A DNA stretch of 64,000 nt from Kaistia hirudinis. GTDB taxonomy: Bacteria; Pseudomonadota; Alphaproteobacteria; Rhizobiales; Kaistiaceae. Numbering within the stretch: the first letter of the stretch is position 1; every line of letters begins with the position of its first letter. Shown here piece after piece: positions 58,723 to 64,000 of this stretch. The stretch covers positions 372,001 through 436,000 of the forward strand of contig NZ_JACIDS010000005.1 of assembly GCF_014196455.1 (NCBI RefSeq), given 5' to 3'. Made by a program: the position numbers and the translations under genes. Under the pieces are notes generated by a model. It did not search any database, had not been told where the DNA came from, and worked only from the letters and a program-made list of their open reading frames with translations.

Positions 58723-59448
58723 ATGATCATCCGCCGCCTCGGTATTGCAGTCGTCGCGTTCGGCCTCGCCGTGGCCGGCGCACTCGCGCAGACCCTGCCG
58801 TTGCCGGAGAACCTCGTCGGCGCCTCCAGCGATGCCGGAGAAGCGCTGCTCGTCGGCGCCGAGGCGCGCGAGGCCTATTTCCCGCTCGCCGACAATTTCG
58901 TCACCCAGAAGACGCAGTCTTTCTGCGGCGTCGCCTCGATGACCATGGTATTCAACGCCATGGCCCTGCCCGCGCCAGCCGTGCCGGAATATGAGCCGTT
59001 CAAGACCTTCACGCAGGACAATGTCCTCGACGAGGCCACCGAGGCGGTGATCCCCAGGGCGACGATCCTGAAGCAGGGCATGACGCTCGACCAGCTCGGC
59101 GCCGCCATCGCCACGAAGCCAGTCGAGGCGAGCGTGCGCCACGCCGCGGATTCGAGCCTCGACACCTTCCGCAGCGAAGCGCGGGATTATCTGGCGCAGA
59201 AGGGCCATTTCGTCATCGTCAATTATCTGCGCAAGGCCATGGGCCAGCAGACCGGCGGCCATATCTCGCCGCTCGCGGCCTATGACGCCGAGGCGGACCG
59301 CTTCCTGATCCTCGACGTCGCCCGCTACAAATATCCGCCGGTCTGGGTCACCGTCGCCGATCTTTATGCCGCGATGAACACGCCCGATGCGGACAATGAC
59401 AACAAGACGCGCGGCTATGTGCTGATCGCGAAGAAGACGGTGCAGTAG
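58723..59448 (+). CDS. Exported phytochelatin synthase-like family protein
   Basis: 241 residues with a signal peptide (IAVVAFGLAVAGALAQ) and a papain-like core. The catalytic Cys is in KTQSFCGVASMTMVFNAM, the His in GGHISPLAAYDAEADRF and the Asp in ILDVARYKYPPVWV, matching the triad of plant phytochelatin synthase and its bacterial half-length relatives, which mostly cleave glutathione to gamma-Glu-Cys rather than polymerise it. Location is predicted to be periplasmic. GGAGG lies about 9 bases before ATG. It is convergent with the monooxygenase, 7 bp apart. Confidence 0.87.
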   Translation: MIIRRLGIAVVAFGLAVAGALAQTLPLPENLVGASSDAGEALLVGAEAREAYFPLADNFVTQKTQSFCGVASMTMVFNAMALPAPAVPEYEPFKTFTQDNVLDEATEAVIPRATILKQGMTLDQLGAAIATKPVEASVRHAADSSLDTFRSEARDYLAQKGHFVIVNYLRKAMGQQTGGHISPLAAYDAEADRFLILDVARYKYPPVWVTVADLYAAMNTPDADNDNKTRGYVLIAKKTVQ

Positions 59449-59455
59449 CGCGCCC

Positions 59456-61048
59456 TCATGCGCCTTTCATGAGCGTCTCGAAATAGTCCGCCAGGCCATC
59501 GTGGCGGAAGGACGGGCCGCGCCACCCGATATAGCCATCCGGCCGCACGAGGAAGGCCGACGCCCCGCCATAGGCCGCACCGAAGCGGCGGGCCGGATCG
59601 TGCAGCACCGCGACGCCGGGCTGCTGCGGGCCATCGGCGACGATCGCGACGAAACGCAGCGGCACGTCATGGCTGCGCCGCCAGTCGGCTGCGAAGGCGG
59701 CGAAATCGACCAGCGCGCCGGCAACATCCTCGCCATCGATGCGCGCGAGCAGGACGTGATCCGTGCCGGCCAGCATGTCGAACAGGCGGAGGGGAAAGCC
59801 GAGCCCCTGACGCGCGAGGCCGCTGACATCCGCAGCCCGGTCGCCCGGCACAAGGCCCGCGACCCCCGGTCCGGCATCGTCGCGCACGATCCGGCTCTCA
59901 TGATAGGCGACGAGGATCTGTGCATCGACAAGGCGCGCATTGGCCTTGTCGATTTCGCGGCCATAATTCTCGCTGGCGGCCCGCGTGCGGGCGATGACGT
60001 CGGCCCCAACCGGCCGGCGCTCGGCCTCGTAGCTGTCGAGCAGGTCCGCCGCCGCCTGTCGCTTCAGCACGAGCGCCAGCTTCCAGGCGAGGTTATGGAC
60101 GTCCTGAATGCCGGTGTTCATGCCCTGCCCGCCCGTGGGCGGATGGATATGCGCCGCATCGCCCGCGATCAGCAGACGGCCATGGCGATACAGGCTGGCG
60201 AGACGCATCGATATGCGGAAGATCGACGACCAGCGCAGATCGGAGAGCCGAGCGCCATCGGGCAGAAGATCGTCGGCAATGGCCTGCAGATCCGCAAGGC
60301 TCGGGCCCGGCATTTCGGTCTGGATGCCGTGGTCGGAGCCGGCGAGGTCCTGGACGCTTTGCGGCGCCAGCATCGACACGCGATAGCGTCCGCGCCCGGG
60401 CAGCGGAATGGCGATGAACATGTCGGGCGGACCGCCCTCCACGGGGCGCACCGCGCGAAGGGCGCGGCCATAGGCGAGATCCCAGTCGATATGCACGTCG
60501 CCGAGCATGAACGACCAGGGATAGGCGTCGCCGTCGAAGCTTGCGCCGATCTCCTTGCGGATCCGGCTATGGGCGCCATCGCAGCCGACGACATAGGCGA
60601 ATTCGGCGCTCTCCAGGGCCGCCAAACTGTCGCGAAGCTCGACAAGGACGCGATCCGCCCCCGCCGTCACGCCGATCAGCTCCACGCCGCACTCGACATG
60701 GATCCCCAGTTCGTTCAAGCGGGCCGTGAGCAGGCGTTCGGTCTCGTATTGGGGCAGCCCCAGCGCGGCATAGGGCAGGTCGAGCTCGGGCACGACCTCG
60801 TCCGGCATCGTCTTGCCATTGATGATCGACCGCATGCCGGTCAGCCAGAGCCCGGCATCGACCATGTCGCGCGCGAGACCCATGGATTCCCAGATTTCCA
60901 GTGTCCGCGGCGTGACGCCGATGGCGCGGCAGAAGCGCGAAGGCTCCGCCGCCTTGTCGATGATCCGGCACCGCACGCCATGCCGCGCCAGTTCGATCGC
61001 AAGACTGAGCCCAACCGGACCCGCCCCGACAACCAGGACATCCGTCAT
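59456..61048 (-). CDS. FAD-dependent aromatic monooxygenase (PheA/TfdB type)
   Basis: 530-residue class A flavin monooxygenase. The FAD loop is GAGPVGLSLAIELARHG, the DG motif is VVGCDGAHSRIRKEIG, and the GD motif is IAGDAAHIHPPTGGQGMNTGIQDVHNLAWKL. The C-terminal thioredoxin-like domain (about 380-530) contains FVRPDGYIGWRG, which places it in the phenol/resorcinol hydroxylase-like group. Substrate unknown, probably an aromatic compound. GGGGAGG lies upstream of ATG 61048; a longer in-frame start exists at 61108. No ring-cleavage dioxygenase gene is adjacent. Confidence 0.9.
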   Translation of the reverse strand: MTDVLVVGAGPVGLSLAIELARHGVRCRIIDKAAEPSRFCRAIGVTPRTLEIWESMGLARDMVDAGLWLTGMRSIINGKTMPDEVVPELDLPYAALGLPQYETERLLTARLNELGIHVECGVELIGVTAGADRVLVELRDSLAALESAEFAYVVGCDGAHSRIRKEIGASFDGDAYPWSFMLGDVHIDWDLAYGRALRAVRPVEGGPPDMFIAIPLPGRGRYRVSMLAPQSVQDLAGSDHGIQTEMPGPSLADLQAIADDLLPDGARLSDLRWSSIFRISMRLASLYRHGRLLIAGDAAHIHPPTGGQGMNTGIQDVHNLAWKLALVLKRQAAADLLDSYEAERRPVGADVIARTRAASENYGREIDKANARLVDAQILVAYHESRIVRDDAGPGVAGLVPGDRAADVSGLARQGLGFPLRLFDMLAGTDHVLLARIDGEDVAGALVDFAAFAADWRRSHDVPLRFVAIVADGPQQPGVAVLHDPARRFGAAYGGASAFLVRPDGYIGWRGPSFRHDGLADYFETLMKGA

Positions 61049-61176
61049 TCGCGCCTCCCCATCGGCCGATGGCCGACCAGAGAACAGCACAATCGACGGC
61101 AAGAGCACAGCCCCGAGCAGATCGGCCGGGTTTGGCCCGGGACGGGCCGCCGCTTCCCCCGATCGCTACGAGCGCG

Positions 61177-61728
61177 TCACCCTTCGCACGCGCGCTGGAT
61201 CGCGGCCAGCATCCGGCCGCGGATCAGGCCACTCACCGGGCGGATCAGGTACCAATAGGGCGCGAACTGGCGGCGCGTCGCGGCGTCCGGGCAGAAGACG
61301 CGCGTCTCCGTGGTCAAGGTCGTGAACCCGCCCGGCTCCTGCGTCGCGGAGAAGCCGAGGACCAGCTTCGCGACGCCCGGCTCGTCGAAGGCCAGGAAAG
61401 CGGGGCCGTCCGCAACGGGCACGAGACCGAAATTCGGCTTCCAGAACCGTCCGACCAGTCCATAGACCCGTTCGCGGCCGGCGCGCTCGTCGAGCAGCGC
61501 GAACTTGTCCATGCCGAAGGCCGGCGGAAGCTCTGCCTGTCGCCCCGAGACGAGGCCGAACAGGCGCATCGGCAATTCCCGGAGGCCGATCGCAGCGCGA
61601 ATGAAACGATCCGACCGGGGCTCATAGGTCGCGGCGGCCGCCAGGACGGCGTGCGGCTCCGCCGTCATGCGCCGGGAGTGCCGTTCGCTGAACTGATGCA
61701 CCGGCAGATAGTCGTCAAGGAGCGACAT
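61177..61728 (-). CDS. Hypothetical protein, DUF2867-like
   Basis: 183 residues beginning MSLLDDYLPVHQFSERHSRRM, with a middle block GRFWKPNFGLVPVADGPAFLAFDEPGVAKLVLGFS, then TTLTTETRVFCPDAATRRQFAPYWYLIRPVSGLIRGRMLAAI. The last segment resembles the YWxxIxPxS end of SRPBCC/DUF2867-like proteins, so a lipid- or small-molecule-binding fold is possible but unproven. ATG at 61728 has GGAT a few bases upstream; ATG at 61746 is an alternative. It is 128 bp downstream of the monooxygenase start in the opposite gene-reading sense and probably separately transcribed. Confidence 0.55.
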   Translation of the reverse strand: MSLLDDYLPVHQFSERHSRRMTAEPHAVLAAAATYEPRSDRFIRAAIGLRELPMRLFGLVSGRQAELPPAFGMDKFALLDERAGRERVYGLVGRFWKPNFGLVPVADGPAFLAFDEPGVAKLVLGFSATQEPGGFTTLTTETRVFCPDAATRRQFAPYWYLIRPVSGLIRGRMLAAIQRACEG

Positions 61729-61848
61729 GCTGATATCCAGGCGCACCCCGTCGCACGCCGGTTCGGTTCGAGATGCTCACTGTGCGCCTGCCGCCGCGAG
61801 CGACCAATGGCCGAAATGGTCGCGGCGCGGGGCGAGCAGCGCCCGCGC

Positions 61849-64000
61849 CTACCGCTTGCCCTTCCGCCCCGCATGGCTCCCGGCCCGTCCCGCCGTCGAG
61901 CGACCGCCGGGGCGGTGGTTCTTGGTCATCGGGTCCGGCTTGACGGGGCGCTCGCCGATATCGGCGGCCTTGGACGTCATGTTGGAGCTCTCTCCCATCT
62001 CGTCGAGATCGGGCTTCCGCGCCCGCGTCGCGACGGGAACCTCGGTGCGTTTCACCGTCATCTCGTCGAGCGAATTCTTGCGCGCGCGGCTCGCCGGCTC
62101 GTCGGCCAGCTCCGACCGGTCGCGGTCGAAGCCGCGACTCTGGCGGCGGCGCTGGCGATCCGCCTCGGTCTCGGGCGGCATGTTGGCGGCGTTGCCATAT
62201 TTGCGCGTGCCGCGGAAGCCGCCGGTACGGTCGTCGATCTCGCTCTGGCGCGCCAGCGGATCGTCGGCGATGGCGAGTTCCGTTTCCTTGAGCCGCTTGA
62301 TCTCGTCGCGCAGCCGCGCGGCGGTCTCGAATTCGAGGTTCATCGCCGCCTCGCGCATGCGCTTTTCGAGGTCGTCGAGATGCGCCTTCAGATTATTGCC
62401 GACCAGCGGCGTATCGGCGAGGCCGGCATCGACCGTGACGTGATCCTGCTCATAGACCGAGGACAGGATGTCGCCGATCGACTTCTTGACCGATTCCGGC
62501 GTGATGCCGTGCTCGAGATTATAGGCGACCTGCTTCTCGCGGCGACGATTGGTCTCCGCCATCGCCCGCTCCATCGAGCCGGTGATGTGATCCGCATAGA
62601 GGATGACCTTGCCGTCGACATTGCGCGCCGCACGGCCGATCGTCTGGATCAGCGACGTCTCCGAGCGCAGGAAGCCTTCCTTGTCGGCATCGAGGATCGC
62701 CACCATGCCGCATTCGGGAATGTCGAGGCCCTCGCGCAGCAGGTTGATGCCGATCAGCACGTCGAAGGCGCCGAGGCGCAGGTCGCGGATAATCTCGATG
62801 CGCTCCAGCGTATCGATGTCGGAGTGCATGTAGCGCACGCGCACGCCGTTCTCGTGCAGATACTCCGTCAGGTCCTCGGCCATGCGCTTGGTCAGCGTGG
62901 TGACGAGGGTGCGATAGCCCTTCTTCGCGACTTCGCGCACTTCGCCGAGCAGATCGTCGACCTGGCTCTTGGCGGGGCGGATCTCGACGGGCGGATCGAC
63001 GAGGCCGGTCGGGCGGATGACCTGCTCGACGAAGACGCCGCCGGTCTCCTCCATTTCCCAGCTTCCGGGCGTCGCCGAGACATGGACCGATTGCGGCCGC
63101 ATCGCGTCCCATTCCTCGAAGCGCAGCGGCCGGTTGTCCATGCAGGACGGCAGGCGGAAGCCATATTCGGCCAGCGTCGCCTTGCGGCGGAAGTCACCGC
63201 GATACATGGCGCCGATCTGCGGGATCGTGACATGGCTCTCATCGGTGAAGACGAGCGCATTGTCCGGCAGATATTCGAACAGGGTCGGCGGCGGCTCGCC
63301 CGGCAGGCGGCCGGTCAGATAGCGCGAATAATTCTCGATGCCGGCGCAGGAGCCCGTCGCCTCGATCATCTCGATGTCGAAGCGGCAGCGCTGCTCAAGC
63401 CGCTGCGCTTCCAGCAACCGCCCGGCGGCCTCCAGCTCGGCGAGGCGCGCGCGCAGCTCGGTCTTGATCGATTGGATCGCCTGGTTGAGCGTCGGCTTCG
63501 GCGTCACATAGTGCGAATTCGCATAGACCTTCACGAATTTGAGGTCCGCCGTCTTCTGTCCGGTCAGCGGGTCGAACTCGGTGATGGTCTCGACCTCGTC
63601 GCCGAACAGCGAGACGCGCCAGGCGCGGTCCTCGAGGTGGGCCGGGAAAATCTCGACCGTGTCGCCGCGCACGCGGAAGGAACCGCGCACGAAATTCAGA
63701 TCCTGCCGCTTGTATTGCAGCGCGACCAGGTCGGCGAGCAGCTGACGCTGATCGAGCTTCTCGCCGAGCGCGATGCCGAAGGTCATGGCGGTATAGGTCT
63801 CGACCGAGCCGATACCGTAGATGCACGAGACCGAGGCGACGATGATCACGTCGTCCCGCTCCAGCAAAGACCGCGTCGCCGAGTGGCGCATGCGGTCGAT
63901 CTGCTCGTTGACCGAGGATTCCTTCTCGATATAGGTGTCGGTCCGCGGCACATAGGCCTCGGGCTGGTAGTAGTCGTAATACGAGACGAAATATTCGACC
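61849..64000 (-). CDS. uvrB: Excinuclease ABC subunit UvrB, C-terminal 717 residues (5' end outside window)
   Basis: DNA damage-verification helicase-like subunit of UvrABC. The visible part begins in [25 protein letters not shown] (split here as [12 protein letters not shown] and PRTDTYIEK), the beta-hairpin flank, then [38 protein letters not shown] and the helicase motifs [13 protein letters not shown] and QTIGRAARN, ending with the UVR domain near [27 protein letters not shown]. The N-terminus with Walker A is outside. Beyond UVR are about 120 low-complexity, charged residues rich in R, D, G and P. This tail is longer than in E. coli UvrB. Confidence 0.95.
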   Translation of the reverse strand, partial: VEYFVSYYDYYQPEAYVPRTDTYIEKESSVNEQIDRMRHSATRSLLERDDVIIVASVSCIYGIGSVETYTAMTFGIALGEKLDQRQLLADLVALQYKRQDLNFVRGSFRVRGDTVEIFPAHLEDRAWRVSLFGDEVETITEFDPLTGQKTADLKFVKVYANSHYVTPKPTLNQAIQSIKTELRARLAELEAAGRLLEAQRLEQRCRFDIEMIEATGSCAGIENYSRYLTGRLPGEPPPTLFEYLPDNALVFTDESHVTIPQIGAMYRGDFRRKATLAEYGFRLPSCMDNRPLRFEEWDAMRPQSVHVSATPGSWEMEETGGVFVEQVIRPTGLVDPPVEIRPAKSQVDDLLGEVREVAKKGYRTLVTTLTKRMAEDLTEYLHENGVRVRYMHSDIDTLERIEIIRDLRLGAFDVLIGINLLREGLDIPECGMVAILDADKEGFLRSETSLIQTIGRAARNVDGKVILYADHITGSMERAMAETNRRREKQVAYNLEHGITPESVKKSIGDILSSVYEQDHVTVDAGLADTPLVGNNLKAHLDDLEKRMREAAMNLEFETAARLRDEIKRLKETELAIADDPLARQSEIDDRTGGFRGTRKYGNAANMPPETEADRQRRRQSRGFDRDRSELADEPASRARKNSLDEMTVKRTEVPVATRARKPDLDEMGESSNMTSKAADIGERPVKPDPMTKNHRPGGRSTAGRAGSHAGRKGKR

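Noticed and set aside
58103-58726. Possible protein-coding genes in the 58.0-58.7 kb gap
   Set aside because: Frames here run through REP-like palindromes, lack ribosome sites and have biased Arg/Pro composition.

Overview
This window is GC-rich chromosomal DNA from an alphaproteobacterium, most likely of the order Hyphomicrobiales (Rhizobiales). The evidence is gene order and family content: carA / yqeY / rsm22 / dnaG / rpoD together, an lrp - trxB - LsrB/VtlR-type LysR cluster followed by an AbcR-like small RNA, and DUF992, DUF6600 and HlyU family proteins. I cannot fix the genus from sequence alone. Coding density is high, codon use looks uniform, and I see no insertion sequence, integrase, prophage or CRISPR array. 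The first gene (pobA) and the last (uvrB) are cut by the window edges.

Layout. 0-8 kb: 3' end of pobA, an SDR + GMC oxidoreductase operon, a CAU-anticodon tRNA, type II NADH dehydrogenase, a secreted SIMPL protein, a YegS-type lipid kinase and carA. 8-14 kb: divergent macromolecular-synthesis block yqeY-rsm22-dnaG-rpoD ending in a strong terminator. 14-20.4 kb: Uma2 nuclease, HlyU-family protein, a proline-rich DUF6600 envelope protein, a secreted alpha/beta hydrolase, a ClbS/DfsB protein, DUF1003 and a YpfJ metallopeptidase. 20.6-25.2 kb: carB, a structured leader, greA and DUF1697. 25-30.3 kb: aldo/keto reductase with a divergent LysR regulator, lrp, trxB, lsrB and the candidate AbcR RNA. 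30.4-41.8 kb: msrP without msrQ, aspartate aminotransferase, a VOC protein, cardiolipin synthase, CorA, DUF992, an EF-G2-like GTPase, an MFS exporter and an MltB-type transglycosylase. 42-49 kb: a large autotransporter, a 25-codon ORF with a full-length Shine-Dalgarno sequence, yaiI, a second MltB-type enzyme and a BaiN/HI0933-type flavoprotein. 48.8-53.5 kb: a molybdate module (ModE-like regulator, ModE-type operator, modA-mop-modB-modC). 53.5-64 kb: rlpA, DUF72, small membrane proteins, arfB, an SDR, a small ATPase, REP-like palindromes, a secreted phytochelatin-synthase-like enzyme, a flavin monooxygenase and uvrB.

Functional themes are housekeeping (pyrimidine/arginine precursor synthesis, replication priming, primary sigma factor, transcript cleavage, ribosome rescue, excision repair), envelope biogenesis (two MltB-type enzymes, RlpA, autotransporter, cardiolipin synthase, DUF6600), redox defence (TrxB, MsrP, LsrB, GST) and molybdate supply. 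The molybdate genes and MsrP, a molybdoenzyme, are plausibly linked physiologically.

The observations most worth following are: (1) an AbcR-like CU-rich sRNA after the LsrB-type regulator, with a LysR-type palindrome about 56 nt before its predicted start; (2) a 25-codon ORF at 45576 whose Shine-Dalgarno matches about 13 nt of the 16S rRNA tail, with a terminator between it and yaiI; (3) a near-perfect ModE box in front of modA; (4) several consecutive hairpins in the greA leader; and (5) an EF-G2-like GTPase without the classical catalytic histidine.
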